Part shown: positions 1-10,445 of the stretch, piece after piece
How the letters are laid out: every line of letters begins with the position of its first letter
How positions within the stretch are numbered: the first letter of the stretch is position 1
Assembly (NCBI GenBank): GCA_958296345.1
Contig: CATQIJ010000018.1
Span: forward strand, 1 to 64,000
Direction of reading: 5' to 3'
Length of the DNA stretch: 64,000 nt
Origin: an uncultured Rhizobiaceae bacterium
Lineage (GTDB): Bacteria > Pseudomonadota > Alphaproteobacteria > Rhizobiales > Rhizobiaceae
Notes under the pieces: generated by a model
Told to the model about the DNA's origin: nothing
The model's input: the letters and a program-made list of their open reading frames with translations, nothing else
The model's database searches: none
Program-made: the position numbers and the translations under genes

Positions 1-641
1 ATACCATTTTCAAGCGCGCGAAGTTGCTCTAGTTTCTCACGTTTTTCCAATGTGCTTGGTTCAAGTGAAACAAATTTTTGTAACGAACTTCTTTTATAAG
101 CGTAAAGGCCGATGTGGTGGTAAAGAGGGCCTTCACCATGAGGGGCTGTTGCTCTTGAAAAGTAAAGTGCGCGAAGGCGTGTTTGTGAAATGGGTGTGCC
201 AATGGCTTTTACAACATTAGGGTTGTCAATTTCAGCTTCATCTTTAATTTCTGCGGCAAGTGTTGCTATATCAACGGCTGCATTTTCCAAGGGCAAGACG
301 CATTGACGAATAAGTTTTGGGTCAATGGCAGGTAAATCACCTTGTAGATTAATAATTGTGCCTGCTTCGCCTTCGGGGTCAATCTTTTCGACGGCCTCCC
401 AAATGCGATCAGAGCCAGATTCGTGAGTTTCGCAGGTCATCACAGCTTTTGCACCGTGTTTTTCCACTGCATTCATAATAATTTGAGAATCGGTTGCAAC
501 AACAGGTTCTCCAATATCTGCTTCCCTGGCACGATCAATCACCTGACAAATCATGGGTTTTCCGTTTATTTCAGCCATTGGCTTGTCTGGCAAACGGGTA
601 GAAGCCATACGTGCGGGTATAAGAATTAGTGTGTTTGTCAT
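1..641 (-). CDS. kdsB: 3-deoxy-manno-octulosonate cytidylyltransferase, C-terminus off the left edge
   Basis: KdsB activates Kdo with CTP to form CMP-Kdo for the lipopolysaccharide inner core, in the cytoplasm. About 213 codons are visible from an ATG at 641; the family is about 250 residues, so the C-terminal end lies outside the window. The N-terminus carries the nucleotide-binding motif [14 protein letters not shown] (residues 8-21), followed by [15 protein letters not shown] and NLQGDLP, all typical of CMP-Kdo synthetases. It is divergent from the cytochrome c gene, with about 190 bp between them. No frame disruption is visible. Confidence 0.93.
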   Translation of the reverse strand, partial: MTNTLILIPARMASTRLPDKPMAEINGKPMICQVIDRAREADIGEPVVATDSQIIMNAVEKHGAKAVMTCETHESGSDRIWEAVEKIDPEGEAGTIINLQGDLPAIDPKLIRQCVLPLENAAVDIATLAAEIKDEAEIDNPNVVKAIGTPISQTRLRALYFSRATAPHGEGPLYHHIGLYAYKRSSLQKFVSLEPSTLEKREKLEQLRALENG

Positions 642-833
642 TTTCTATTGGATTCTCTTCAAAAACTTCGCTAATCAATCTTGCAAATAGTGTCAAAAAG
701 TCTCACTAAACCTTTAATTGAGACGTTGTAAATGGCATGAAAACACAATAAGTTCTGGCAAATACAAACGCCACCTTTATTTATGTGGTAACTGCGCGGG
801 TCATATCTTGTCGCAATAAGGAGTTATAAGACG

Positions 834-1382
834 ATGGATTTATTTGAGTTCAATAAAATCGCAATGGCAGTTCTGGGAACTGTTTTTATTGTCATGTGCC
901 TAAATTTTGCTGCTGATGGTTTATTTCATTCAGAAAATCCTGAACAAAAAGGCTACGCAATTGAAATGGCTGAAGCTTCAACGGGTGGGGAAACTGCACC
1001 AGCTGGTCCTGCTTATGAACCTATCTCAGCAATGCTAGCAAGTGCTGATATTGGCGCTGGTGAAAAAGTCTTCAAAAAATGCGCTGCATGTCATGATGCG
1101 AGTGCAGGAGGCAAAAACAAAGTTGGCCCAGCACTATATGAGATTGTAAACCGTAACATCGCTTCTACTGATGGGTTTTCTTATTCAGGCGCACTTAAAG
1201 AATTTGCTGCTGGTAAACAGTGGACTTACGAAGACCTAAACGGTTTTCTTTTCAAGCCTAAGGCTTACGTAAAGGGTACTTCAATGGGTTTTGGTGGTAT
1301 CAAGAAGGTTGCGGATCGTGCAAACCTTGTTGCATATCTTCGCAGCCAAGCTGCAAGCCCAGCTGCACTACCTGCTGAATAA
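834..1382 (+). CDS. cycM: membrane-anchored c-type cytochrome (CycM-like)
   Basis: This 182-residue monoheme cytochrome c probably carries electrons between the bc1 complex and terminal oxidase while tethered to the periplasmic face of the inner membrane. An uncleaved N-terminal membrane segment (about residues 9-28) is followed by an Ala/Pro-rich linker. The heme site CAACH lies at 83-87 and the likely axial Met at 151 (GTSMGF). The start follows AAGGAG at 818-823. A clear terminator follows. The pairing with kdsB on the opposite strand is common in rhizobia. The symbol is by family resemblance. Confidence 0.88.
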   Translation: MDLFEFNKIAMAVLGTVFIVMCLNFAADGLFHSENPEQKGYAIEMAEASTGGETAPAGPAYEPISAMLASADIGAGEKVFKKCAACHDASAGGKNKVGPALYEIVNRNIASTDGFSYSGALKEFAAGKQWTYEDLNGFLFKPKAYVKGTSMGFGGIKKVADRANLVAYLRSQAASPAALPAE

Positions 1383-1407
1383 GCTTTTTTAATATTCTAG
1401 AATTTAA

Positions 1408-1433
1408 AGCTGGGCATTTTGCCCGGCTTTTTT
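1408..1433 (+). terminator. rho-independent terminator of the cytochrome c gene
   Basis: An 8-bp stem (AGCTGGGC with GCCCGGCT, one G-T pair) around a short ATTTT loop is followed directly by a T tract, 25 bp after the cytochrome stop codon. Confidence 0.85.
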
Positions 1434-1526
1434 GTTGCGTGAACACAAAAGTGTAAACGCTAAAAGCTTGCTTTCGTAGTCGTAGCAACTATCCTTATAT
1501 TTAGAATTTTTTATAAGGATTATGTT

Positions 1527-3386
1527 TTGACACTACGTTTGATTTCAGTTCAATTTATTACTCTCATTACATTGTTACTTGGTGTTTCATTTGTTTATGC
1601 GGATGAGAACAAATGGCGTCATGGTGATGCGTTAATCGGAGCGTTAAAATACAGCTCAGATTTTAAGCACTACGATCATGCAAATCCTGACGCGCCAAAG
1701 GGTGGTCAATTAAAACGAACTGCATTTGGTGGCTATGACAGTTTTAATCCATTTATTGTCAGAGGTCGTACACCTGCGCAGCTTAGTTATTTTGGTGGCA
1801 TCCTATATGACACAATGATGGAGCAATCACGAGATCAGGCAGGCGAGTCTTACGGATTGGTTGCCAAAGAATTTCGCAAAGCGGATGATTCATCGTGGGC
1901 AGTTTATCGTATCAATGAAAATGCTAAGTTTCATGATGGCGAACCAATTAAGCCAGAAGATGTGATTTGGTCTATGAAAGTTCTTCGTGAGAATTACCCA
2001 CTTTGGGGCGGATATTTCAAAAACGTAGAATCAGTTGAAAAAACTGGGAAACATGAAGTTACTTTCAGATTTGATCAAAAAGGCAATCGCGAGTTACCTC
2101 ATATTATTGGTGACTTGGTTGTCTTGCCTCAGCATTGGTGGGAAGGGATAGACGCAGACGGCAATAAGCGTGATATTTCGCAACCAACAACTGAACCACC
2201 CTTAGGTTCTGGCCCTTATAAAGTTGAAAAGTTCGAATTAGGTAAGTTTATTGAATACGAACGTGTAGCTGATTATTGGGCGCAAGAAATTCCAGTGCGC
2301 AAAGGGCGCTTTAATTTTGGCAGTATCCGCTACACATATTTTTTAAATCAAAATGCAATGTGGGAAGCTTTTAAAAAAGGTCAAATTGCTGACTATTGGA
2401 TTGAATCAAAAGAAAGCCGTTGGGTGAAGGAATATAATTTCAATGCCATTGAAAAAGGCGACGTTGAAAAAATGACTTTCCCAGTTACACGTGGCCAAGT
2501 CTATGAGGGATATTTTTTCAATACCCGTTTGAACAAATTCAAAGATGTTCGTGTGAGAGAAGCCATCACGTTGATGCTTGATTTTGAAACGTTGAATAAG
2601 AACTTATTCTTCGATATTTACAAACGCACTGATAGTTTTTTTGAGGGTGGTGAGCTGGAATCTACTGACTTGCCACAAGGCCGTGAAAAAGAGATATTAG
2701 AAACTTACAAAGACAAGCTTCCAGCAGATATATTTACTAAAGAGTTTTTGCTACCTGATTACAGTAAGTCCTCAACTAAACGTAAGTTACAACGCCGTGC
2801 TTTGAGATTATTCAAGGAAGCTGGTTTTAGTTTTGATACAAATAGAAAGTTGCTTGATGCGTCTGGAAAGCCTTTCTCAATTGAATTTATTACTTTTGAC
2901 CCTGAATCTGAACGTAGTACGAATTCATTCGTTGAGAGTTTAAAGAAGATCGGTATTGCAGCTTCTTTGCGGGTATTGGATACGGCTCAATTTAAATCTA
3001 GAGCGGATAATTTTGATTTTGATATGGCTTCTCTTCGTACTGCTCAATCAGCATCACCGGGTAATGAGCAGCGTGATTATTGGTCATCATCATCTGCCTC
3101 ACGTTCGGGTAGCCGTAACTATGCAGGTATTAATGACCCGATGATTGATGAATTGGTGGAGCAAATTATTTTAGCGCCAAATCGCGAGGAGTTAGTTGCG
3201 CTTACACATGCGCTCGATCGAATTTTGAAATGGCGATATTATGCGGTTCCACAATGGCATAATCCTGATATTTGGTTTGCAAAGTGGCGCCATATACAAG
3301 TTCCACTTCCGCAACCTGGTTATCTCGGTGTTGATACGCTTTCATTCTGGATTGATGAGCAACAAGAAAAAGAACTAAAGCAATAA
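1527..3386 (+). CDS. yejA: extracellular solute-binding protein of a peptide ABC importer (YejA-like)
   Basis: This 619-residue family 5 substrate-binding protein captures oligopeptides in the periplasm for the YejBEF permease. The start is TTG at 1527, because the nearby ATG at 1522 runs into TGA at once; AAGGA at 1515-1519 sits 7 nt upstream. Residues 1-25 form a signal peptide ending VYA, before DENKW. The body holds the family pattern of a DxxTxxFxLR-like stretch and the VRGRTPAQ and GSGPYKV regions. It heads a gene run with yejB, yejE and yejF. In enterobacteria Yej imports microcin C and peptides; the actual substrate here is unknown. Confidence 0.88.
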   Translation: MTLRLISVQFITLITLLLGVSFVYADENKWRHGDALIGALKYSSDFKHYDHANPDAPKGGQLKRTAFGGYDSFNPFIVRGRTPAQLSYFGGILYDTMMEQSRDQAGESYGLVAKEFRKADDSSWAVYRINENAKFHDGEPIKPEDVIWSMKVLRENYPLWGGYFKNVESVEKTGKHEVTFRFDQKGNRELPHIIGDLVVLPQHWWEGIDADGNKRDISQPTTEPPLGSGPYKVEKFELGKFIEYERVADYWAQEIPVRKGRFNFGSIRYTYFLNQNAMWEAFKKGQIADYWIESKESRWVKEYNFNAIEKGDVEKMTFPVTRGQVYEGYFFNTRLNKFKDVRVREAITLMLDFETLNKNLFFDIYKRTDSFFEGGELESTDLPQGREKEILETYKDKLPADIFTKEFLLPDYSKSSTKRKLQRRALRLFKEAGFSFDTNRKLLDASGKPFSIEFITFDPESERSTNSFVESLKKIGIAASLRVLDTAQFKSRADNFDFDMASLRTAQSASPGNEQRDYWSSSSASRSGSRNYAGINDPMIDELVEQIILAPNREELVALTHALDRILKWRYYAVPQWHNPDIWFAKWRHIQVPLPQPGYLGVDTLSFWIDEQQEKELKQ

Positions 3387-3489
3387 TTCTTAACTCTTGA
3401 AAATGATGCAGAGCTTGCGCAAAACTGTTAAAAGTTAAGCCTAAAGCGAATCACTTCGATCGTTTTGCCAAGCTGGAGACGGGCGCTTA

Positions 3490-4590
3490 ATGGGTGCATA
3501 TATTCTGCGAAGACTGCTTTTGATGATTCCCACAATTCTGGGTATCATGGCAATTTCGTTTGCTATTATTCAATTTGCGCCCGGCGGTCCGATTGAACGT
3601 ATTGCCGCCGAGCTTTCTGGCCAAGCAGCAGGGGCAACAGATGGTATTTCTGGTGGTGATGGCGGCCTTGCATCTGAAGGGCTTGATATTGGTGCAGATG
3701 CATCTTCCAAATATCGTGGTGCGCAAGGATTAGACCCTGAATTTATTGAAAAGCTCGAAAAGCAGTTTGGGTTCGATAAACCAGTGTATGAACGCTTTGC
3801 AAAAATGGTTTGGGACTTTGCTCGATTTGAATTTGGTGAGAGTTATTTTACCAGTAAGAGCGTGCTTGATTTAATCAAAGAAAAATTACCGGTCTCGATT
3901 TCACTTGGGCTTTGGATTACATTAATTTCTTATGGCATCTCGATTCCACTAGGCATTAAAAAAGCTGTTAGTCATGGTAGCAAGTTTGATATTTGGACAA
4001 GTGGTATCATTATCATTGCTTATGCAATCCCGGGTTTCTTATTTGGTATTTTCCTCATTATTGTTTTTGCTGGTGGCTCGTTTTTTGATCTCTTCCCTTT
4101 GCGTGGATTGACCTCGGATAATTTCAGTGAACTTTCTACGTTTGATAAAATTACCGATTATTTCTGGCACTTGGCTTTGCCTTTAACTGCAATGGTTTTA
4201 TCTTCTTTTGCCACAACAACTTTGCTGACTAAAAATTCATTCTTAGATGAAATTGGTAAACAATATGTGCAGACAGCACGTGCTAAAGGGTTGAGTGAGA
4301 ACAAAGTGCTTTACGGTCATGTTTTTCGAAATGCGATGCTGATAGTTATTGCTGGTTTTCCAGCTGCATTTATCATGTCATTCTTTACTCAGACTTTATT
4401 AATTGAAACTATTTTCTCACTAGATGGATTAGGGCTTTTAGGGTTTGAAAGTATTGTGGGTCGTGACTATCCAGTAGTTTTTGCTACCCTTTATATTTTT
4501 TCACTGATTTCGTTAGTTGTGACGCTTATCTCAGATATTATTTACACAACCATTGATCCTCGTATTGACTTTGAAGCGAGGGATGTCTGA
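3490..4590 (+). CDS. yejB: peptide ABC transporter permease (YejB-like)
   Basis: This 366-residue inner-membrane permease is one half of the YejBE translocation pore. It begins with the standard helix [16 protein letters not shown] and has several further hydrophobic segments. The cytoplasmic EAA loop that docks the ATPase lies near residues 253-282 ([16 protein letters not shown]). A Gly/Ser/Asp-rich insertion near residues 45-75 is usual in YejB proteins. Its stop codon overlaps the ATG of yejE by one base. The ribosome-binding site GGAG is 11 nt away, a loose spacing. Confidence 0.9.
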   Translation: MGAYILRRLLLMIPTILGIMAISFAIIQFAPGGPIERIAAELSGQAAGATDGISGGDGGLASEGLDIGADASSKYRGAQGLDPEFIEKLEKQFGFDKPVYERFAKMVWDFARFEFGESYFTSKSVLDLIKEKLPVSISLGLWITLISYGISIPLGIKKAVSHGSKFDIWTSGIIIIAYAIPGFLFGIFLIIVFAGGSFFDLFPLRGLTSDNFSELSTFDKITDYFWHLALPLTAMVLSSFATTTLLTKNSFLDEIGKQYVQTARAKGLSENKVLYGHVFRNAMLIVIAGFPAAFIMSFFTQTLLIETIFSLDGLGLLGFESIVGRDYPVVFATLYIFSLISLVVTLISDIIYTTIDPRIDFEARDV

Positions 4591-5735
4591 TGAGTGTTTC
4601 TGAAGACATGGGGGATATCTCAGCGCAAAAGCGTTCGTTTTTATCGCCTCTTAATCAGCGCCGTTGGCTGAATTTTAAAGCTAATCGTCGTGGGTATTGG
4701 TCGCTTTGGATATTCGCGATTTTATTTATGTTGAGTTTGTTCACGGAATTTATTGCAAATGATCGTCCAATCATTGTTTCATTTAAGGGGGAAATATACA
4801 CGCCAGTATTTAATGACTATCCTGAAGATATGTTTTTGGATGACGGTTTTTTGCCGTTAACGGATTACCGTATTCCAGAGATTGAAGAAGCTTTTGCTGC
4901 TAATGGATGGGCGCTTTGGCCTTTGGTTCGCTATTCATACAATACTCCAAATAACGAGTTGCCTGAGCCTGCTCCGTCTAAGCCAAGCTGGCTCTATGAT
5001 AAAGAAATTCGCTGCGCTCAATATGAAAATGGTGCATCCGATCCTAATTGCAATTTGGGTAATATGAATTGGCTTGGTACGGATAATCAGGGTAGGGATG
5101 TGCTTGCCCGTATTATTTATGGGTTTAGGATTTCCGTTGTTTTTGGTCTTATTCTAACGTTTGCATCTGCTGTCATTGGTGTTTCTGCAGGCGCAGTTCA
5201 GGGATATTTTGGCGGCCTCACTGATTTGCTGTTTCAACGCTTTATTGAAATCTGGTCAGCGCTTCCTGTGCTTTATTTGCTGCTAATTATATCCTCCGTT
5301 CTCGCCCCAGGGTTTTGGATATTGCTTGGCATCTTATTGCTATTTTCTTGGGTTGGTTTTGTCGGTGTTGTACGAGCAGAATTCTTACGCGCCCGTAATT
5401 TTGAATATGTAAATGCAGCGCGTGCCTTGGGCGTTAATACCCGTACGATTATGTGGCGACATTTATTGCCGAATGCGATGGTCGCAACGCTCACTTTTAT
5501 GCCGTTCATTCTAAATGGCTCCATTACAACGCTTACGTCGCTTGATTTCCTTGGCTTCGGTTTGCCTCCTGGCTCTGCTTCAATTGGTGAGCTATTAAAG
5601 CAAGGGCAGAATAATCCTCAAGCGATATGGTTGGGTTTGTCTGGTTTCTTTATTATTTCGCTTATGTTGTCGCTTTTGATTTTTATTGGTGAAGCGACGC
5701 GTGATGCGTTTGATCCTCGTAAGACATTTGAATGA
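4590..5735 (+). CDS. yejE: peptide ABC transporter permease (YejE-like)
   Basis: This 381-residue second permease of the importer has a large periplasmic insertion after the first helix (about residues 55-150), containing two Cys (CAQYENGASDPNC), then GTDNQGRDVLARIIYG, the hallmark of DppC/YejE permeases. The EAA loop (VNAARALGVNTRTIMWRH) is near residue 270. It is translationally coupled to yejB and followed after 7 bp by yejF. Confidence 0.9.
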   Translation: MSVSEDMGDISAQKRSFLSPLNQRRWLNFKANRRGYWSLWIFAILFMLSLFTEFIANDRPIIVSFKGEIYTPVFNDYPEDMFLDDGFLPLTDYRIPEIEEAFAANGWALWPLVRYSYNTPNNELPEPAPSKPSWLYDKEIRCAQYENGASDPNCNLGNMNWLGTDNQGRDVLARIIYGFRISVVFGLILTFASAVIGVSAGAVQGYFGGLTDLLFQRFIEIWSALPVLYLLLIISSVLAPGFWILLGILLLFSWVGFVGVVRAEFLRARNFEYVNAARALGVNTRTIMWRHLLPNAMVATLTFMPFILNGSITTLTSLDFLGFGLPPGSASIGELLKQGQNNPQAIWLGLSGFFIISLMLSLLIFIGEATRDAFDPRKTFE

Positions 5736-5742
5736 GGATGAG

Positions 5743-7347
5743 ATGAGCGAACCAATTTTAGAAATTAAAGACTTATCGATTGCCTTCACTGTGAGTGGCA
5801 AATCTACTACGGCAGTGCATAGTTCTACTTTTGAAATCAAAAAGGGTGAGACAGTTGCGCTTGTGGGTGAGTCTGGTTCTGGTAAATCTATTTCAGCATT
5901 GTCTGTTTTAAAGCTACTCCCTGCTGCGGCGTCTTATCCGTCAGGCAAGATTTTGTTTAAGGGGCAAGATATTTTATCAGCCAGTGAAGACGAGCTTCGC
6001 AAGGTGCGTGGCAATGATATCACGATGATCTTCCAAGAGCCGATGACATCTCTTAATCCTCTTCATTCAATTGAAAAACAGATTTCAGAAATCCTTGAAT
6101 TGCATAAGGGCATGTCTGGGAAAGCTGCTCGTGCACGTGTGATTGAACTCCTAACGCAAGTGGGTATTCGTGACCCTGAAACGCGGTTGAATGCTTATCC
6201 GCACCAAATGTCAGGCGGGCAACGTCAGCGCATAATGATCGCGATGGCGCTTGCAAACGAGCCTGAACTCTTGATTGCTGATGAACCCACCACTGCGCTT
6301 GATGTAACCGTGCAAGCGCAAATTCTTGAACTCCTAAAAGATTTACAAGAGAAAAACGGCCTTTCGATGCTTTTTATTACGCATGACCTTGGTATCGTTC
6401 GACGTATTGCTGATCGATGTTGTGTGATGCAAAAAGGACATATTGTTGAGCAGGGTGCGACAGAGCAAATTTTCACCAAGCCGCAACATGATTATACGAA
6501 ACATTTACTTTCTGCTGAACCTAAAGGATCCCCGCCTCTTAGTGATACATCAGCACCTGTTATTCTTGAAGCCAAGGATATGAAAGTCTGGTTTCCGATT
6601 AAAAAAGGTCTGATGCGAAAGACTGTTGATCATGTAAAGGCGGTTGATGGTATTGATTTGACTTTGCGTGAAGGACAGACGCTTGGTGTGGTAGGTGAAT
6701 CTGGCTCTGGTAAAACTACACTTGGTATGGCCCTGACGAGATTGATATCATCGGAAGGTGAAATCTCTTTTGTTGGGCAGGACATCAATCAATATTCATT
6801 TAAGAAGATGCGCGGTCTTCGAGACCAAATGCAGGTTGTTTTTCAAGATCCTTATGGTTCACTTAGCCCTCGAATGTCTGTTGGGGAAATTATTGCTGAA
6901 GGGTTGACCATACATAATAAAGAGCTTAACCGTGATCAACGTGATGAGATGGTTGTGAATGCGCTTCAAGAAACAGGACTTGATCCTGAAACTAGGCATC
7001 GTTATCCGCACGAATTTTCTGGCGGTCAGCGTCAACGTATCGCGATAGCGCGTGCGATCGTGCTTGAACCTAAATTTATCATGCTGGATGAACCGACTTC
7101 TGCTCTTGATATGAGTGTACAAGCGCAAGTGATTGACTTGCTACGTGATTTACAAAAACGCCACAAGCTTGCTTATATGTTTATCAGTCATGACTTGAAG
7201 GTTGTGAAAGCACTTGCCAATGAAGTAATTGTGATGCGACTTGGTAAAGTGGTTGAGCAAGGTTCTGCAAAACAGATTTTTGAAAATCCGCAAACTGATT
7301 ATACAAAAGCGCTGATGGCAGCGGCATTCGATATTAAAACAAAATAG
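5743..7347 (+). CDS. yejF: double ATP-binding subunit of the peptide importer (YejF-like)
   Basis: This 534-residue protein fuses two ABC ATPase domains and powers the YejBE permease. Walker A motifs GESGSGKS and GESGSGKT lie at about residues 42 and 318. Signature motifs are [11 protein letters not shown] and [11 protein letters not shown], with Walker B LLIADEPT and FIMLDEPT. I chose the ATG at 5743, which has GAGGA 4-8 nt upstream, over an in-frame ATG at 5686 that would overlap yejE by 50 bases. It closes the transporter run; a dehydrogenase gene follows 10 bp later and may be co-transcribed. Confidence 0.92.
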   Translation: MSEPILEIKDLSIAFTVSGKSTTAVHSSTFEIKKGETVALVGESGSGKSISALSVLKLLPAAASYPSGKILFKGQDILSASEDELRKVRGNDITMIFQEPMTSLNPLHSIEKQISEILELHKGMSGKAARARVIELLTQVGIRDPETRLNAYPHQMSGGQRQRIMIAMALANEPELLIADEPTTALDVTVQAQILELLKDLQEKNGLSMLFITHDLGIVRRIADRCCVMQKGHIVEQGATEQIFTKPQHDYTKHLLSAEPKGSPPLSDTSAPVILEAKDMKVWFPIKKGLMRKTVDHVKAVDGIDLTLREGQTLGVVGESGSGKTTLGMALTRLISSEGEISFVGQDINQYSFKKMRGLRDQMQVVFQDPYGSLSPRMSVGEIIAEGLTIHNKELNRDQRDEMVVNALQETGLDPETRHRYPHEFSGGQRQRIAIARAIVLEPKFIMLDEPTSALDMSVQAQVIDLLRDLQKRHKLAYMFISHDLKVVKALANEVIVMRLGKVVEQGSAKQIFENPQTDYTKALMAAAFDIKTK

Positions 7348-7357
7348 AGATTTCACT

Positions 7358-8314
7358 ATGGATAAATCGACACTTTTTCTATCAGTTGATTTTACTGCGG
7401 CTGAGAAACTTGGCTCCATTCATGATGGACTGGATGGTCGTCCTGTTATTGATTGGTCTAAGGGTGAGCGCCCAGATAGTTTAGCGGGTATTAAATATGC
7501 GCTTGTCTGGGAATTTGATCATGATTTATTTGATCGTATGCCTGATCTTGAAGTGATTTTTTCTGCCGGCGCTGGTGTTGATAAAGTTTTATCTAATCCA
7601 GCACTTCCGCAAGGTATTCCGATTGTTCGGTTCGTTGATCATTCGCTTACAACGCGTATGAGCGAGTGGATTTGTATGCAGTGCCTTAATCATCTTCGTC
7701 AGCAAAAGCATTATGATGAAGCGCAGAAAAAAGCAGTATGGGCAGATGCACCGCAACCGCAAGCAAGTGATGTCACTATTGGCATTATGGGGCTCGGTGT
7801 TTTAGGACAAGACTCAGCGCAGAAGCTTAAAGCTCTTGGATTTAATGTTTTGGGCTGGAGCCGTACCAAAAAAGAAATGGAAGGTGTTGATTGTTATAAT
7901 GAAAGCGGTCTTGATGAGTTTTTGAGCCAATGTCATTATCTTGTGGGTTTGTTGCCACTGACAGCGGGCACAACAGGTATTTTCAATAAAGGGTTATTTA
8001 CAAAACTTGCAAAACATCCCGTTTTGTCGTCGCCAATTTTTATTAATGGAGGGCGAGGCAAAAGTCAGGTTGAGGTTGATATAGCAAGTTGTTTGGAAGA
8101 TGGAGCACTTGGCGGGGTTTCACTAGATGTATTCGAAAACGAGCCATTAGATGCTGACAGCCCGCTTTGGCGTTTTGATAATGCTTATATCTTCCCCCAC
8201 GTCGCAGCTAATTCTGACGTGATGTCATTAGGCCGTTATGTAGATGGACAGATTAAGAGACATGAGAGTGGTGAAGGGCTGGAAAACCTTGTGGATTTAT
8301 CCTTAGGCTATTAA
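7358..8314 (+). CDS. D-isomer-specific 2-hydroxyacid dehydrogenase (glyoxylate/hydroxypyruvate reductase A type)
   Basis: This 318-residue NAD(P)-dependent dehydrogenase probably reduces glyoxylate or hydroxypyruvate. The Rossmann motif GIMGLGVLGQD is near residue 141. Catalytic residues are recognisable: Arg in NGGRGK (about 232), Glu in FENEPLD (about 260) and His in FPHVAANSD (about 280). It follows yejF by 10 bp on the same strand and its stop overlaps the convergent hemH stop by 4 bases. Resemblance is closest to the GhrA branch, but substrate cannot be fixed from sequence alone. Confidence 0.85.
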   Translation: MDKSTLFLSVDFTAAEKLGSIHDGLDGRPVIDWSKGERPDSLAGIKYALVWEFDHDLFDRMPDLEVIFSAGAGVDKVLSNPALPQGIPIVRFVDHSLTTRMSEWICMQCLNHLRQQKHYDEAQKKAVWADAPQPQASDVTIGIMGLGVLGQDSAQKLKALGFNVLGWSRTKKEMEGVDCYNESGLDEFLSQCHYLVGLLPLTAGTTGIFNKGLFTKLAKHPVLSSPIFINGGRGKSQVEVDIASCLEDGALGGVSLDVFENEPLDADSPLWRFDNAYIFPHVAANSDVMSLGRYVDGQIKRHESGEGLENLVDLSLGY

Positions 8315-9363
8315 GCCCAACCCATAATCTCGCGTTTAACAATCGTTTCAATTACGTCCATGCCTTCTTTACTGTCGTTTAGACAAGGAATGTATGTGAA
8401 GTTTTCACCACCGTGTTCATGGAAAATTTCTTCACCCTCAACACCCATTTCTTCTAATGTTTCAAGACAATCAACTGAGAAGCCGGGGTTGAAAACGGCA
8501 AGATCTTTAATGCCGTCTTGAGCGAGTGCTTCAATAGTTTTGTCTGTGTAAGGCTGTAGCCATTCTTCAGGTCCGAAGCGAGATTGGAAACAGGTAAGCA
8601 AAAATTCTTCCGACCAGCCAAGTTTTTCACGAAGCAGACGGGAAGTTTTTATGCAATGGCAATGGTACGGATCACCCTTTTGGAAATAACTTAGCGGAAT
8701 ACCGTGATAAGAAGCGATGATTTTTTCTGGCTTTTTATCCAATGCGGCCAAAGCGGTTTCAAGCGAAGTGGCGAGTGCATCAATATAAGCTGGTTCATCA
8801 TGATAGGCTGGTGCTGTCCGGATGGCTGGCATCCAGCGTTGTTTCATTAAATGCTCAAACACTTTATCGTTTACAGTCGCAGTCGTTGCAGCTGAATATT
8901 GAGGATAAAGTGGGAAAATAACGATGCGGTCACAGCCCTGTTCTTTCAGAGCGTCTAGACGTGAAGGGATTGATGGGTTGCCGTAGCGCATTGCCCAATC
9001 GACAACAATGTTATCGTTTGATTTGAAGATTTCAGTAAGTTTATCTGATTGGCTCCGAGTAAATGTGCGAAGTGGAGACTCGTCTTTTTCTGTGTTCCAA
9101 ATCGTTTTATAGGCAGCGCCAGATTTTGCTGGGCGAACGTTTAAAACAATGCCGTATAAAATTGGATACCAAAGCGCTTTTGGCCATTCAATGACGCGGC
9201 TGTCTGATAAAAACTCGCGTAGATATTTATACATGTTCTTTTTGTCATAACCATCTGGTGTACCAAGGTTTACGAGTAAAACACCAACCTTGCCTATGGA
9301 GACTTTTGGGTGATCTTTTGGTAATGGGCCAACGCCAGCTTTTGTATCATTTTTTTTCAACAT
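8311..9363 (-). CDS. hemH: ferrochelatase
   Basis: HemH inserts Fe(II) into protoporphyrin IX, the last step of heme synthesis, at the inner membrane. The protein is 350 residues, normal for the family. The catalytic His is in SYHGIPLSYF near residue 219 and the acidic metal-path Glu in CLETLEEMG near residue 290. VGVLLVNLGTP opens the conserved core after a short extension. It is monocistronic, convergent with the upstream dehydrogenase. Confidence 0.95.
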   Translation of the reverse strand: MLKKNDTKAGVGPLPKDHPKVSIGKVGVLLVNLGTPDGYDKKNMYKYLREFLSDSRVIEWPKALWYPILYGIVLNVRPAKSGAAYKTIWNTEKDESPLRTFTRSQSDKLTEIFKSNDNIVVDWAMRYGNPSIPSRLDALKEQGCDRIVIFPLYPQYSAATTATVNDKVFEHLMKQRWMPAIRTAPAYHDEPAYIDALATSLETALAALDKKPEKIIASYHGIPLSYFQKGDPYHCHCIKTSRLLREKLGWSEEFLLTCFQSRFGPEEWLQPYTDKTIEALAQDGIKDLAVFNPGFSVDCLETLEEMGVEGEEIFHEHGGENFTYIPCLNDSKEGMDVIETIVKREIMGWA

Positions 9364-9470
9364 TAAGTTTCCACAGACAATAGTATTGATAAGACAGTTT
9401 ATAGCTGTTCTAAAAATAGGGCAGTTTTGAAAATATGCAACGCGACCAAGTGGCTAATTATAATATTGTT

Positions 9471-10445
9471 TTAAGCAGTTAGCGATGCGCTGAATAATAG
9501 GAGGCCTAATATAAAAACAAGTGCTGCACCGCTAATCTCAATAACCCTATGAATGGTGGCAAGATTATTTTGTGCGCCTGTTATTTTTATTGCTAGATTC
9601 TTTGCTCCCACTGCAATCAATGCAAGGGTAGCAACTGTGATACCTGTGCCGATGGACATGGCGAAAGTTGATAGAATACCTGCAACGAATAACCCATTTA
9701 GAAATGCGAACGTTAATACGATGATTGCTCCTGAGCAGGGGCGTAATCCAACCGCGAGTATGGCTGACCATGCTTCTTTTGCACCGAGTTTCCCTTCAAG
9801 CATTTTTGGGTCTGCTGCATGTGAGTGACCACAGCCGCAATCATCACTATGAACATGATGTGGGTCAGGGTGGTGGTCATGATTGTGCTCATGTGCATGT
9901 GAGGGTTTCTTGAATATCTTTGTCCAGAGAAGATAAATACCTAGTAGCATCACTAGGAAATAGCTGGTTATTTCTAAAGAGCCTGCAAGGTTACTCGTTT
10001 TGATGCCTGTACCGCGCAGAAAGAGCATAATAGCACTTATAACAACCACAGCAGTGATGCCCTGTAACATCGCGGATGCAAATGAAAGCATGATACCACG
10101 CTTAGCGGCCACTTCATTTGCCAGCATATAAGATGATATTATCGCCTTACCATGGCCTGGCCCTGCTGCATGAAAAATACCATAGGCAAAACTAAGTCCA
10201 ATTAAATACCAACCAGTGTTACCATCATTTTTGATCGCTTTAAGCGATGTGGTCATCGCTTTGTAAAAAGATTGTTGTTGCTGTTGAATCCAAAATAGTG
10301 TTTCAGCAAAATACCCCTCAGGCTTTATTGCTTGTTCTGAACGTCCTACTCCAAGAGAACTTTGAGCAAACGCATCTGAGTAATCCATAAGGATTATGCT
10401 AATTGAAAAGATGCAGAGTGACGCAACTAGTATGCGCTTCAGCAT
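9471..10445 (-). CDS. NicO-family nickel/cobalt transporter with a His-rich loop
   Basis: This 324-residue polytopic membrane protein of the NicO/RcnA-like family moves Ni(II) or Co(II). A signal-like N-terminus and a predicted periplasmic stretch precede the helix motif HAAGPGHGKAI (about residues 92-102). A cytoplasmic or periplasmic loop near residues 183-213 is packed with His, Asp and Cys (HEHNHDHHPDPHH then CGCGHSHA), fit for metal binding. LRPCSGAIIVL follows. It overlaps the upstream DUF1007 gene by 7 bases, so the two are coupled. Whether it imports or exports, and the metal, are inferred only. Confidence 0.85.
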   Translation of the reverse strand: MLKRILVASLCIFSISIILMDYSDAFAQSSLGVGRSEQAIKPEGYFAETLFWIQQQQQSFYKAMTTSLKAIKNDGNTGWYLIGLSFAYGIFHAAGPGHGKAIISSYMLANEVAAKRGIMLSFASAMLQGITAVVVISAIMLFLRGTGIKTSNLAGSLEITSYFLVMLLGIYLLWTKIFKKPSHAHEHNHDHHPDPHHVHSDDCGCGHSHAADPKMLEGKLGAKEAWSAILAVGLRPCSGAIIVLTFAFLNGLFVAGILSTFAMSIGTGITVATLALIAVGAKNLAIKITGAQNNLATIHRVIEISGAALVFILGLLLFSASLTA